A DNA stretch of 64,000 bases from Diplonema japonicum (GCA_964019335.1 OZ025745.1:62001-126000); one strand, 5' to 3'; shown: positions 32,583 through 43,600, counted from the first letter of the stretch. Made by a program: numbers and translations. Notes: a model not told the origin generated them from the sequence alone.

Positions 32583-34274
32583 ATGCTTAAAATGAAATCA
32601 CAAATCGTGCGCAGGTGGTGCACAACGATGGCTGGCTTGCACACTGAGATCACAAGACTGAGGGCTGCACTTCAGGAAAAAGAGGCACTCCTGAAATCAG
32701 TCGAGCAAGAGCATCCTTCTGAGGCACCACCGGCAGGAGAGCCATTCTTCAGCGTGCCTGATTGCAACCATATGTTTTGCACGAGTCCCCTAGTGCAGTC
32801 GCAGGGCTTCACAAATACGAAATGGTGCAACATCGCGGACTTATCACCTGTGATGGAAGGAGAGACTGTCAATGTACGTGCACGGATCAGCACGTTGAGG
32901 GCTGGAAAAGTCGTTTTCATGGTTCTCAGGCAGAAGACGCACACCCTGCAAGGAGTGTTGAAGGTCGATGTTGAGCAGGGAATTGACAAGGATTGTCTGA
33001 AGTGGGTGGCGTCTCTCCCTTCTGAGTCGATCGTGGACGTCACAGGTACTGTCGTCGTTCCCGGTAAGCCTGTCTTGGGGTGCAGCAAATCCGAGGTTGA
33101 GCTCAAGCTCTCAAAGGTGCACCTCATCTCGGCAAGTAAGCCGATCCTCCCCTTCATGGTGGCAGACGCGGCAGGTACAACTGACATCAATGTCCAGTTG
33201 CCCACCAGGCTTAATACTAGGTGGCTCGACATGCGTACTCCTGCCAACAACGCCATTTGGTCCCTGCAGTCAGCTGTTTGCAGGTACTTCCGCGAATTTC
33301 TCCAAACAGAAGCCTTCACCGAGATTCACACACCCAAAATCATATCAACGGCAAGCGAGGGTGGCTCTTCTGTCTTCAAACTGGAATACTTCAAAGGAAA
33401 GGACGCTTTCCTTGCACAGAGCCCACAACTGTACAAGCAAATGGCTCTTCAGGGCGACTTGATGAGAGTGTTTGAGATAGGTCCTCTTTTCCGAGCGGAG
33501 GACTCGAACACACACAGGCACCTGTGCGAGTTTGTAGGCCTCGATGTGGAAATGGAGATAAAAGAGCACTACTACGAGGTGCTGAACATGGCAGAAGGGC
33601 TTTTCGACTATATCTTCTCCATGCTGCGCACGCAGTGCCAGGATTGGATAGAGAAGGTTGCAGTACAGTGGGGTCATGAGCCTTTTGTCCATCAAGTGGA
33701 CGAGGCTACGATCAGCTCTTTAAAGCTGGGATGCATTGAAAGCGGGAGGGAATCGGAGGACACTTACAAGGCCAGTGTTAGCAAGCGCAACATGCTGCGC
33801 CTGTCGTACCCGTTGGCGGTAGAGCTGCTGAACACAACTTTGGAAGAAAAGATGGGGCCCTTTGAAGACCTCTCGACAACAAACGAGAAGATCTTGGGGA
33901 AGCTAGTGAAGAAGCGCTACGGTGTGGACTTCTTCATCCTTGACCAGTTTCCTCTCGAGTTGCGCCCTTTTTACACCATGCCGCACCCCACGCTTGCCGG
34001 ACGCAGCAACTCCTATGACATGTTTATCCGTGGCGAAGAGATCTCTAGCGGCGCTCAACGCGTCCACGACCCGCAGCTGCTGCTCCAGCGTGCCAAAGAC
34101 CTTGGCAGGGACATCTCGCAGATCAGTGATTACATCGACAGTTTCAAGCTAGGAGCGTGGCCCCACGGTGGCTTTGGTGTAGGCCTCGAACGCGTTGTCA
34201 TGCTCTATCTTGGTGTTCCTAATATCAGGCTGTGCTCGATGTTCCCCCGTGACCCCCAAAGGACCACGCCTTGA
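32583..34274 (+). CDS. DARS1: Aspartyl-tRNA synthetase, eukaryotic cytosolic type
   Basis: 563 aa from ATG 32583, 8 nt after the acceptor GCAG (32571-32574). An N-terminal helical extension (about 1-60) leads into the OB-fold anticodon-binding domain (VNVRARISTLRAGKVVFMVL). The class II catalytic core then follows: IHTPKIISTASEGG, AQSPQLYKQM, motif 2 FRAEDSNTHRHLCEFVGLD, FYTMPHP, the RGEEISSGAQRVHDP block, and motif 3 GVGLERVVMLYLG, ending MFPRDPQRTTP. These are specific to archaeal/eukaryotic AspRS. The first 16 residues (MLKMKSQIVRRWCTT) are basic and Ser/Thr-containing, then a second Met begins a helix, so alternative initiation could make mitochondrial and cytosolic forms. Confidence 0.95.
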   Translation: MLKMKSQIVRRWCTTMAGLHTEITRLRAALQEKEALLKSVEQEHPSEAPPAGEPFFSVPDCNHMFCTSPLVQSQGFTNTKWCNIADLSPVMEGETVNVRARISTLRAGKVVFMVLRQKTHTLQGVLKVDVEQGIDKDCLKWVASLPSESIVDVTGTVVVPGKPVLGCSKSEVELKLSKVHLISASKPILPFMVADAAGTTDINVQLPTRLNTRWLDMRTPANNAIWSLQSAVCRYFREFLQTEAFTEIHTPKIISTASEGGSSVFKLEYFKGKDAFLAQSPQLYKQMALQGDLMRVFEIGPLFRAEDSNTHRHLCEFVGLDVEMEIKEHYYEVLNMAEGLFDYIFSMLRTQCQDWIEKVAVQWGHEPFVHQVDEATISSLKLGCIESGRESEDTYKASVSKRNMLRLSYPLAVELLNTTLEEKMGPFEDLSTTNEKILGKLVKKRYGVDFFILDQFPLELRPFYTMPHPTLAGRSNSYDMFIRGEEISSGAQRVHDPQLLLQRAKDLGRDISQISDYIDSFKLGAWPHGGFGVGLERVVMLYLGVPNIRLCSMFPRDPQRTTP

Positions 34275-34347
34275 GTTAAAACTAAGAGGGTTTATGATAT
34301 GATTTTTTCTTTTGGTAATTATTGACCAATCACCGTTACAGACAAAC

Positions 34348-36513
34348 ATGATACGTTCACTTGTACTGCTGGCAGTGGCCAGCTGCGTGGCTGCAGACCC
34401 TGCAGCTGCAGCGACGCAGCTCATCCAGAGGGTCGTGGGGAGCAGGGCAGCAGAGTTTACTGTGGTCATCGTACCTGCAACAGGGAACGATCGGTTCGCT
34501 GTTAAGAACGGTGAGGGGGGAAAGATCGAATTGAGCGGGAACACAGCAGGGTCTGTGGGTGCTGCGCTGAACTGGTACCTGAAGTATTTTGCGAACTGTC
34601 AGATGACATGGTCGGGTGACAACCTTCACCTTCCAACACCTTTACCGAAGGTTCCCAACGATATCGCCATCACACGTCCCTACAAGTACGGATACTACGA
34701 AAATGTGTGTACTGTCAGCTACAGCATGGCGTGGTGGGAGTGGGACAGGTGGGAGAGGGAGATTGATTGGATGGCGATGAACGGTATTAACATGCCTCTG
34801 GCATTTACCGGTCAGGAGTACGTCTGGGAAGAGACTTTCAAAGATTTCGGGCTTACCCACCAGGACCTCATGCCTTTCTTCTCCGGCCCTGCTTTCTTCG
34901 CGTGGCAACGTATGGGCAACCTTAAAGGGTGGGGTGGTCCCCTTCCTGAGGACTTCATCCAATCGAGAATGCAGCTTCAGCTTCAGATCCTTCAGCGCAT
35001 GAGGAACTTGGGGATGACGCCAGTGCTTCCTGCTTTTGCAGGACACATCCCTGAGGCCCTGACAACTAAGTATAACGTGAGCTATACCAGGTCGCCCGAC
35101 TGGGGGGGCTTCAGCAGCCAATATGGCTCCGTATTCTACTTGGACAATACCGACCCTTTGTTCGTGCAGATTGGTAAGAAGTTCATCGAGAAGCAGACAG
35201 CCGTCTACGGGACTGATCACCTGTACAATGCCGACCAGTACAACGAGATGAACCCTCCGTCTGGCGACCTTAGCTACATCAAGTCCGCATCCGCAGCGAT
35301 GCACAACTCAATGGCGGCTGCTGATCCACAGGCAGTGTGGGTCATGCAGGGCTGGCTTTTTGTCAGCTCGCCGAGCTTCTGGACTAACGACAGGATCCAG
35401 GCGTATCTTGGCAGCGTGCCCAACGACAAAATGATCATCCTTGACCTCTTCTCCGATGTCGTACCTGTCTACCCCAAGACGCAGTCCTACTTCGGGAAGC
35501 CTTTCATCTGGAACATGCTCCACAACTTTGGAGGTAACGTGGGGCTCTACGGTATGATCGAGACCATCAACACGTCGCCGCACGACGCAAGCAACACGTC
35601 TATTGTTGGTGTGGGCATCACGCCAGAGGGCACCCTCCAGAACTACATGGTGTACGACCTTATGATGGAGAACGCCTGGCGTGCGCAACCTGTAAACCTA
35701 GTCACTTGGGTGAAGCAGTACGCAACGAGGAGATATGGGGTGAACCTCCCTGGCACGAGCCAGGCGTGGCGCAACATGGCTGCCACAGTATTCAACGCCA
35801 CTGCATCGGCAGGGTGGGGTGTGACGAAGAGTGTCATCGAAGTGCGTCCTGAGCTCCAGATGGTGCACGCTGGTTTCATGCCTACAAAGCTCTTTTACAA
35901 GCCCGAGGAACTGCTTAGGGCTCTGAAAAGCTTGTTGTCCGCTTCCGACTCGCTAAGCGGCCTTGCGACCTACCAGTACGACGTCGTGGACTGGACAAGG
36001 CAGGCGCTGTCGAATCTGATGCTCGAGCTGAACGTCAATCATACTACTGCTTTCAACAACCACGACCAGAATGCGATGAAGAATTTGAGCACAAAAATGC
36101 TGAGTGTGTTAAGCGACTTCGAGACACTGCTGGCGAGCAACGAGCACTTTTTGTTAGGAAGGTGGCTGTCGGATGCCCAGCAGTGGGGCAAAGCGAAGGG
36201 GAACCCTGCATACTACGACTGGAACGCAAGGAACCAGGTGACCTTATGGGGCCCAAAAGGTGAGATCACCGACTACGCTTCGAAGCAGTGGAGTGGACTT
36301 GTGAAGGACTACTATAAACCCCGTTGGGAGCTTTACCTTAGCACCTGTGCACAAGCCTCAGCAAGCGGGTCGCCTTTCCCTGCATCCACGTACAGTACAC
36401 AGGCCAGAGCTCTTGAGGAGGCGTGGCAGCACGGTACTCAGAAGTACCCTACACAGCCCACTGGGAATCCTGTTACTATTGCTACAGGGATTGTGAACAA
36501 GTACTTCTCGTGA
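34348..36513 (+). CDS. NAGLU: Alpha-N-acetylglucosaminidase, GH89, secreted/lysosomal
   Basis: 721 aa from ATG 34348, 6 nt after the TTACAG acceptor and only 73 nt after the AspRS stop. A signal peptide (MIRSLVLLAVASCVAA) precedes the GH89 N-terminal domain. Signatures include YYENVCTVSYSMAWWEWDRWEREIDWMAMNGINMPLA (in pieces), GMTPVLPAFAGHIP, YNADQYNEMNPPSG with the first catalytic Glu (about residue 300), and VGVGITPEGTLQN with the second (about 427). The length and domain order match human NAGLU (743 aa). The enzyme removes terminal alpha-GlcNAc from heparan-sulfate-type chains in the lysosome, which matches the sulfatase-activating FGE nearby. Confidence 0.93.
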   Translation: MIRSLVLLAVASCVAADPAAAATQLIQRVVGSRAAEFTVVIVPATGNDRFAVKNGEGGKIELSGNTAGSVGAALNWYLKYFANCQMTWSGDNLHLPTPLPKVPNDIAITRPYKYGYYENVCTVSYSMAWWEWDRWEREIDWMAMNGINMPLAFTGQEYVWEETFKDFGLTHQDLMPFFSGPAFFAWQRMGNLKGWGGPLPEDFIQSRMQLQLQILQRMRNLGMTPVLPAFAGHIPEALTTKYNVSYTRSPDWGGFSSQYGSVFYLDNTDPLFVQIGKKFIEKQTAVYGTDHLYNADQYNEMNPPSGDLSYIKSASAAMHNSMAAADPQAVWVMQGWLFVSSPSFWTNDRIQAYLGSVPNDKMIILDLFSDVVPVYPKTQSYFGKPFIWNMLHNFGGNVGLYGMIETINTSPHDASNTSIVGVGITPEGTLQNYMVYDLMMENAWRAQPVNLVTWVKQYATRRYGVNLPGTSQAWRNMAATVFNATASAGWGVTKSVIEVRPELQMVHAGFMPTKLFYKPEELLRALKSLLSASDSLSGLATYQYDVVDWTRQALSNLMLELNVNHTTAFNNHDQNAMKNLSTKMLSVLSDFETLLASNEHFLLGRWLSDAQQWGKAKGNPAYYDWNARNQVTLWGPKGEITDYASKQWSGLVKDYYKPRWELYLSTCAQASASGSPFPASTYSTQARALEEAWQHGTQKYPTQPTGNPVTIATGIVNKYFS

Positions 36514-36589
36514 AATTCATCTTTTTTGTGCGTAGTCAACGTTTAGAAATCTTTTTTGTGATAAGACATCCCGCGGTGATTGAATGTTA

Positions 36590-36990
36590 TGTTTCATTTT
36601 GCAATATATGAGCTCGTCCGGAGAAAAATGTCAACACTTTTTTTTTTTTTTGGCAGCATCGAAATTTTTTTGTTTTGATTATTTGGGCTAAAAAAGGGCA
36701 GCATGCAATCATAGGAAGATGACATATACGGTGTACCTGTTGCGGCCGGTTGCCCCCGGGAAGCAAAAAATAGAGGTCCGAAAAATGGCGAAAATGTTTA
36801 AATTGCAATTTTAAAGCTTGAAATACAACACCTAGGGTGCATAAAAGTGGTGTAAACACTTAGACGGCAATTCCGAAATGGTGTCGGACTACTTTTGTAC
36901 TTAGAAGTTTTCCGAGGGTTTTCCGTTGCAAAAGAGGGTCATTTGTTGACATTTTTTTCCGGACAGACTCATATCTTAAGAAATGAAGAT
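36590..36990. mobile_element. MITE-like element bounded by about 45-bp inverted repeats
   Basis: The left arm core at 36606-36637 (ATATGAG...TCCGGA...AAAATGTCAACA) is matched by the reverse complement of 36943-36974 at 27 of 32 positions. Weaker pairing extends about 15 bp further out on both sides. The interior is about 300 bp of A/T-rich sequence with no reading frame. Short non-coding DNA flanked by terminal inverted repeats fits a MITE. I do not see an unambiguous target-site duplication. The remaining spacer (36514-36589 and 36991-37280) holds nothing else I can name. Confidence 0.5.
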
Positions 36991-37280
36991 ATTTCACTGT
37001 GGGTTCCTCACACAGTACCCGTGAAAACCCACTAGGGTGCTCAAAGGGTATTGAGGCCAATGATGTTCAATAAGAAAATCGCGCAACATAACGATCCTGG
37101 GTCATGCAGAAGCAATTAAAATGCCTTGTACAAAAAATATAGTTTTTTCATCGTCCTTAGTGGTAAAGATTTTCTTCTTAATTGACTTTTTTTTTTCCTT
37201 TTCTTCCTTTTTTTTTTTTTTTTTTTAAAGAACGTCGAGTGTTTTCCCTTTTCGAGTTTCAGTTTTGGGAGAGGACTTTG

Positions 37281-37342
37281 GGATATTGGATGCCTTTTAT
37301 TTTTTTTGTTCCCTCCGCAGCCATGATAGGTCATTAGAAGAG
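37281..37342 (+). promoter_or_regulatory. AG acceptor and four-codon upstream ORF before the YchF GTPase
   Basis: A pyrimidine tract ends in CCGCAG at 37320. The first ATG after it (37323) opens a minimal ORF of four codons (MIGH) ending TAG at 37335-37337, five nt before the main ATG at 37343. If the leader is added at 37320, this uORF would be in the mRNA and could reduce or regulate translation. Confidence 0.4.
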
Positions 37343-38476
37343 ATGTTTAGAGCAACGTTGAAAGTGCTAGCGAAGCCTCGTTGTGGGATTGTGGGGCTGC
37401 CGAATGTGGGGAAGTCGACTATGTTCAACGCTCTGACGAAGAGCCACGGCGAGACGGGGAATCAACCTTTCGTGACGATCGACCCAAACATGGGGCAGGC
37501 GATTGTAGTGGACTCTAGACTGGACAGACTCTTGACGGTTGAAGAACACAAACGCGCGAAAAAAATCCCCAGCTACGTGGACGTGTGGGACATTGCGGGC
37601 CTTGTGAAGGGCGCAGGCGAAGGTGAGGGTCTTGGGAACAAGTTCCTGTCGCACATCCGTGAGTGCAACGCCCTGCTGCACATGGTGCGGTGCTACGACG
37701 ACGACAGCATCATTCACATGGAAGGGAAGGTTGATCCTCTCTCCGATATCAACATCATTAACAATGAACTTGCCGTTGCCGATCTGCAGAGCATCACCAA
37801 GCAAGGTACGAAGCTTAAACCAGGCAAAGACCCGAAGCTGGCCGTCATGCGCACCGAGGTACTAGAGAAATGCGAGTCAGTACTCCTTAGTGAGAAGAGC
37901 TTGTTTATGGAGCGCGCGCAGTTTACTCAGGAAGAGTGGGAGTTCGTGTCGACATGCAACTTTCTCACTGCAAAGGAAATGATCTTTGTTTGCAATATTG
38001 ATGAAGATGCGGCAGCGTCAGGTGGTGAGAACAAGCACTCCAAAAGGGTTCGGGAAGCGTACGGCAAAGAGAACACGGTGTGCACCATCAGTGCTTCCAT
38101 TGAGCAAGAGGCGGCGCACATGACCCCTGAAGATGGGCTTGAGCTGCTCAACGAGTTCGGGATCACCCGGAACCAGGCTGAGGCAGTCACGCTCGCCATT
38201 TTGGAAGCGCTCAAACTCAAGATCTTCTTCACCGCAGGGCCTCTTGAGGTACGGTCCTGGCTCTGCAACGCCAGCGACAACGTGCGACAGGCATCTGGCA
38301 CTATCCACTCCGAGTTTCCTGAAAGATGCACAAAGGTTGACCTCACCCCCTTAGAGAAGTACATAGCCTCCAATGGCTCATGTGAGCACACCAAAACAAT
38401 CCAGCCACAACACGTCGCGGACGACGGTGACGTGCTCTACTTCCACATTGACCAGACTATTAAACTGAAGAAGTAG
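37343..38476 (+). CDS. OLA1: YchF/OLA1-family GTPase/ATPase
   Basis: 377 aa from ATG 37343. G1 is [10 protein letters not shown]3 is [20 protein letters not shown] (diagnostic for YchF), and the non-canonical G4 (CNIDE in place of NKxD) is as expected for this subfamily, which prefers ATP. The C-terminal TGS region retains [12 protein letters not shown], a GTIHSEF segment and [10 protein letters not shown], although the stretch between is divergent and lacks the usual GK-x-R-x-EGK. The N-terminus ([13 protein letters not shown]) could be a short mitochondrial presequence, so an organellar YchF paralogue is possible. Family members bind ribosomes and act in stress responses. Confidence 0.9.
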   Translation: MFRATLKVLAKPRCGIVGLPNVGKSTMFNALTKSHGETGNQPFVTIDPNMGQAIVVDSRLDRLLTVEEHKRAKKIPSYVDVWDIAGLVKGAGEGEGLGNKFLSHIRECNALLHMVRCYDDDSIIHMEGKVDPLSDINIINNELAVADLQSITKQGTKLKPGKDPKLAVMRTEVLEKCESVLLSEKSLFMERAQFTQEEWEFVSTCNFLTAKEMIFVCNIDEDAAASGGENKHSKRVREAYGKENTVCTISASIEQEAAHMTPEDGLELLNEFGITRNQAEAVTLAILEALKLKIFFTAGPLEVRSWLCNASDNVRQASGTIHSEFPERCTKVDLTPLEKYIASNGSCEHTKTIQPQHVADDGDVLYFHIDQTIKLKK

Positions 38477-38653
38477 ACGACGACGGCTCGCTCAACGTGC
38501 GCGAGTGTTTTCTGCATCGGACGAAAACTAACTTCAATGCGTTGTTATTTTTAAAAAGAAAAAAAAAAAACGCTTTCATTTTTTTTTTTTTTACTTCTAT
38601 TTCTAACATCTCACATTTTTCTACTATCGCAAGATACACGGGTTTGTAGCAAC

Positions 38654-39274
38654 ATGGAAAGCAAGCTCGTTGTGATTGGTGCTGGTGGGGTCGGCAAGTC
38701 AGCCGTCACTGTGAAGTACGTGCAGGGCAACTTCGTGACGGACTACGACCCCTCGATTTATAACAAATACAGGAAACAGGACACAGTAGATGGAAAGGTG
38801 GCGATTGTAGAGATAGTGGACACAGCAGGGCAGGAGGAGTACAGAGCGATGCGGGCACCATTTTACGTGAAGGGCGAGGGGTTTGTGGTGATATACAGTG
38901 TGACGGACAGAGGAAGCTTTGCTGAAGTAGAACGGTTGAGGGATGAGGTGCTGGATGAGCGCGGGGGGGACTTCGTGCCGATGGTTCTTGTAGGCAACAA
39001 GTGCGACCTGACCTCACAACGCAAAGTGACGAGGGCAGAAGGTGAGGCACTGGCCAGGTGCTGGTTCGGGGAAAACAAACCTGTCCCCTTCATCGAGACC
39101 TCTGCCAAGGACGCTACCAACATTAGTGGGTGCTTCCACGAAGTCGTCCGCCAGCTACGTAGACAGCGGGCTGGTGAATTATTGTTCCAAACCCCAACGC
39201 TAACGCCACCCCAACCGCCTATCGAATCTGTCATTCACGAAGCGCCCCGCAAGCGTGTCTGTGTGATGCTGTGA
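38654..39274 (+). CDS. Ras/Rap-like small GTPase with CVML prenylation box
   Basis: 206 aa. P-loop GAGGVGKSA, switch II DTAGQEEYRAMR, NKCD and ETSAK are intact, and the protein ends CVML, a CAAX box whose final Leu favours geranylgeranylation. Switch I reads YDPSIYNKYRKQ, so relative to Ras YDPTIEDSYRKQ the Thr35 position is Ser and the E37/D38 effector residues are Tyr/Asn. The overall pattern is Ras subfamily, not Rab or Rho, but the altered effector loop implies unusual partners. A pyrimidine-rich leader (38577-38632) lies upstream. Confidence 0.88.
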   Translation: MESKLVVIGAGGVGKSAVTVKYVQGNFVTDYDPSIYNKYRKQDTVDGKVAIVEIVDTAGQEEYRAMRAPFYVKGEGFVVIYSVTDRGSFAEVERLRDEVLDERGGDFVPMVLVGNKCDLTSQRKVTRAEGEALARCWFGENKPVPFIETSAKDATNISGCFHEVVRQLRRQRAGELLFQTPTLTPPQPPIESVIHEAPRKRVCVML

Positions 39275-40659
39275 TCCAAGATATACACAAGTGAGGAAAC
39301 TGATCTCTTACACTCACGGATGCCATTGTTAGCTGTAAGGTACCCAACTTCACAGTCAACTTTCTGTCTTCTGAAGTTTTGCCAGCAAAGTGATTGCAGG
39401 TAGGAAACACCTCACCTCACCTAACAAGTATCAACTTCCCGGTTTTTTCACGTATTTCCCCCACTCGCTATTTCCTGACAGTCACGCTACATGTCAGATC
39501 GGGGGAATCTTTTTTCCCTTGCCTATTTCCTTCGATACTGTTTCTTTCTTTTCTTCATTGTTTACCTTGTAGTAAATAACAAAAAGGTTCACAGTCATGA
39601 GTATCCAGGCAACTTGGTGAGCGTCTCGAGACACTTCTAACCCACCTAGTGGGCGCCTTTGCAAGTCGAAGAAGAAGTAGAATTAAAAACCGGAAAAAGA
39701 AAAACAAAACAAAAAGGGTATGGGGACAAAGAACGAAAAGAAAAGAACATGAATGGAAAGAGTTCTGATGAAGGGATGAACCGTGTGACAGTGTTCGTGA
39801 AGATGGGAGACGGGGTTCACGATGTGGACGTGTCGGAGAAAGAGACGGTGAGAAAAGTTCGGATGGAGGAGCTTGAGGGGCTTGTGGCAGCAGACCCTGA
39901 GCTGGTTCTGGTGGTGGAGCTGAGGGACTCGCCAGCTGCATGACCAGTCTTCGGTTCCCTTGTCACCGACTTGGTTCTGCGTTCTTATTGTAACAAGCCA
40001 GCTTCCACCATCAGCTTGAATGCGATGACCATTCTATTCCATTCTTCCTTCATTGTATGTCCTTTTTTCACTTTATCCTATTTTCACCTAAAAAGGTGTA
40101 CTTTGAACTTTCGAGAGGTGGCTTCATCGCTGATGAGTCCCTAGGCCTTTACAAAGCCTCTTGTTAGTTCCGCGGTCCGGTGGGAAGGGACGAAACCGCA
40201 TTGCAACGCATAATAGCTGGCAAACGTCAAGTCAATGGCTTCGTGTATTGGCGCTCGAGTTTACAAATTTGTTGACGAGCTTCACCAACGTCACCACCGT
40301 CGGATCTGATTTCCTGTCAGAATATGTTCGGGATTGCAGCACTAAGATTCCTTCGCTTCAGCACGCCCAGACAACCCTATCATGGTGAAAATGCGAAAGC
40401 ATGTTATGTTCCTTGAAGAGACCGGAGCCTAATCGCAAGTACAACAAAACTGACAAACCTCCCGACTAGCCGTATACTCATCTTCTTGAACGAAAGTTTT
40501 TCTGATATATTTCTTCGCACTGGTTGGCTACAACCATTGCTTTCTTCTTCGTTTTTAATCTCATTCCAGGTTTATAACCCAACAAAATCACATTGTGAAC
40601 AAAAAAAAAAAAAAGAAAAGAAAAGGAACCCTCATTCCGTGTGAGGCCAAGAAAGAACA
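39275..40659. other. Spacer between the Ras-like GTPase and the GH18 gene
   Basis: Apart from the retroelement fragment at 39749-39943, I see no gene or RNA. 39390-39580 is pyrimidine-rich, and 39660-39748 is A-rich. 39960-40590 is mixed sequence without a convincing frame. An A run (about 40600-40625) sits 35 nt before the GH18 start codon. Confidence 0.45.
39749..39943 (+). pseudogene. Retroelement N-terminal ORF fragment, copy 1 (64 aa)
   Basis: A short frame (MNGKSS...VTVFVKMGDGVHDVDVS...) whose DNA, about 39750-39836, matches 49475-49560 closely: AATGGAAAGA, GACAGTGTT-GTGAAGA, then GGCGGGGTTCACGATGTGG with one difference. In the second copy the sequence leads towards the AlkB domain, so both are best read as copies of the 5' coding end of the same element family, here truncated after 64 codons. 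The VTVFVKMGDGVHDVDVS pattern vaguely recalls the first hairpin of a ubiquitin-like fold, but this is too short to call. Confidence 0.45.
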
Positions 40660-43600
40660 ATGAGGAGCTTGCCGACGGTACTGCTGACGTTTGGAGCGGT
40701 TGCGCTCTTTGTAGGGGCGCAGGACACAGCGCCCTCGACAACGTCGACCTCTGAGCCGCTGACAGTGACGTCGCTGGCCACGTCGCTGGCAGACACGGTA
40801 GACGCCTTCAGGGGCGCCGTGGTGGACACCCTTGCGGACAAGGCGGAGGAGGTGCTGGAAGCCCTCGGGGTGCAGGAGGCGATAGAAGCGGTGACGGGGG
40901 CCCTTGACCAGCTGAACACTCTGAAGGACAAGGCGGTGGAGGCGGCGGACGGGCTGATGGAGTTCTTCGAAGACACCACGACAGTCGAAACCTTCCTGGC
41001 CGACATCCCCGACCTCGCGAACAGCCTGAAGCCCTACATCCGCACCTTCTCCGGGCAGTGCAACTCGTCGACCGCCTCGGCGAACAGGGCGGCGATGCTC
41101 CTCGAGGCGCAGCAGAACCACCAGAAGCGGAGGATGGTGAAGCCCCTGGAGGACTGCTGTGCGATCGGGTATCTCTGCGCCTCGAAAGCAAACGCGAACT
41201 TCGGGTGCCCGCTCCTCACGGTGACGATCGGCTTCGGTGTCGCGTACGAGGGGCTGAGGGTGGGGAACTTCGTGTTCACTCCCTCTGTTGGGCTCGGGTG
41301 GAGCATCGGGTTGGAGGCTGTCCCAGGTGGAAGGGCAAAGCTCTTTACCGGTCTGGGTCTTGGATGGGGTGCTGGCATTAACTACGAGAAGCAGACCGCA
41401 TCTACTCCAGTTCCTACACCTGTTCCCACACCTGTTCCTACTCCAATTCCCACACCTGCCCCTGTCCCCACTCCAGTTCCCACACCTGTTCCTACTCCTA
41501 TCCCCACACCTGTTCCTACTCCTGTCCCCACTCCAGTTCCCACACCTGTTCCTACTCCTGTCCCCACTCCAGTTCCCACACCTGTTCCTACTCCTGTCCC
41601 CACACCTGCCCCTACTCCTGTTCCCACTCCTGAGCCCGATACCGAACTTTCTGTTTTGACCCCTCGAGCGGTTGAGACTGACGGTTGCACCAGCGACAAC
41701 GACTGCGGGCTAGATGAGGAGTGCGAGAACGGGGTGTGTGTGAGGGAAACCTCCGTTGGGCACAGGGGGAATGTTCTGTCTGTGGAGGGGAAGAGGAACG
41801 GGAAGGTACTCGCGTTTCGGGGGAGGACCAAGAAGCGGGCACGCGCAGGTGAGAAGACGAACGAGAAGGGCTTCTTCGCCAACACGTTGTTCGAGGTGTC
41901 GCTGTCGGTGGAGTGGTTCGCTAGCGCAGGAGCCTTCAGCGGGTTCGCCTTCGAGGTCGGGATCGACATGCCTGCCATCATCTCGTCGACGGTGGGGATC
42001 GACGGGATCACAATCGTGTTCACACACCCACACTGGAGGTGCGTCGAGGTGATATCAGCGAGCACCTGGTGGGAGAACGTGCTGTTCGGAGGGTTCGGGG
42101 TGAGCTTGAAGTCGTGGGGAAAGCACATCTTCAAGAAGAAGAACAGGGACGCGATCAGAGAGATGGACTTCGCGCTAGACGGACTTGCAGGGAATATCAG
42201 AGACGCAATCAAGGAGCTCCCGAGCTCCTGGTTGAGCCAGAAGAGAAGCTCTATCACGGATGCCGAAGGGAACAAGTGGACTGGAATCGGGTTCAGCTTG
42301 GGGATGGCAGTGACGCTGGAGGACACGAACGAAGGAGCGAGTGTGGCTTACGACCCTGCTGCGTGCCCGATGGACTCCACTGCGAGCGCGGATATGAAGG
42401 CACGCACGTACACGACAACCAGCAGCATGAACACCACAACCACAAAGCATAGCACGAGAGGGCTCTTGGACGCCTCGTCGGACCTCGGAGACTTCTTGGA
42501 GCTCATCAAACCGATTGTGCAGAAGGGGGAGGTGACGATGCCCTTCTGCCTCGGAAACTGCGCTGCCCCAACGCCAACGACGACAGTGTCCGGAACGGGT
42601 CGCATCGGGCAGGCCCCCGCATGCGACGGGGTGGAGGCGAGCGTCTGGGTGGACGAGCTGACGGTGGCGAATGTGGCTTACTTGGTGACAAGCAACTTCG
42701 ACGAAGGGGTGGCGCAGGTGCTGGACACGGCCCTGTCGCCCATACTGTCGTTCGGGATCCAGGACACGAAGCTTGCGCTGTCGATGACGACTTCGGGAGT
42801 GAAGCTGTACGCGATAGGGTCTCCGAAGCTCCCGGACGTCTTGGAGGGGGACTTCCTGGAGGTGGTGGCGGACGTGGTGGACAACTTTCGGGTGTCGGCA
42901 AGCGCGGAGCTACAGTTCTCCGGGTCGGCTTTGCTGGAGCTGCGGATCGGGACGGACCCCGACACTTCGGAGAGCAATTTCGCGGTGGTGAACGTGGAAG
43001 GAACCCTCGGGATGAGCATCTACGTGCAGTACGAATATGTGTTCTCGGGGGGCCTCCCATTGACGAAGCTCGGGGTGAATATCCCTCTGAAGATCTGCGT
43101 GGAGCGGTGCGATGGAACCTACGCGGATCGGTACTTCCTGTTCTTGATCGGGGACCTGTCGCTGGTGGTGAGCCCGACGGCGCAGTTGGTACGTGGGTCG
43201 CTGAAGTTGGACGGGTGGTGGAACAATGCCCTAGGGCTTCCCTTCCTGCAGATTGGGGACATCATTCTCGGGGTGGAGTGGGATTTGAAGTCCCCGCTCC
43301 CGTCTGGGTTTGTGCTGGGCGGGGCGGTGTGCCTCGGGAAGGAGCAAAACTGCGAGACACGGACGCAGCCCTACATCGAGGGGCGAACCTACGTTGGGGT
43401 AAGCAGCACGGTTCCCGAGGACAACTTCTTCATTGCGATGGTGTCCGAGCTCACGATCGGCGGGATCATCGGTGTTTTGTCAGACTTTGTGCCCGGGCTG
43501 GATGGGTTGGCGATCCCCGGGAAGCTTGCGGAGTCTGGTATCTACCCCTTCGACAGGGACTACAAGACGAAGTGCGCAGGGTTGCTGGGGGGCTACGCGA

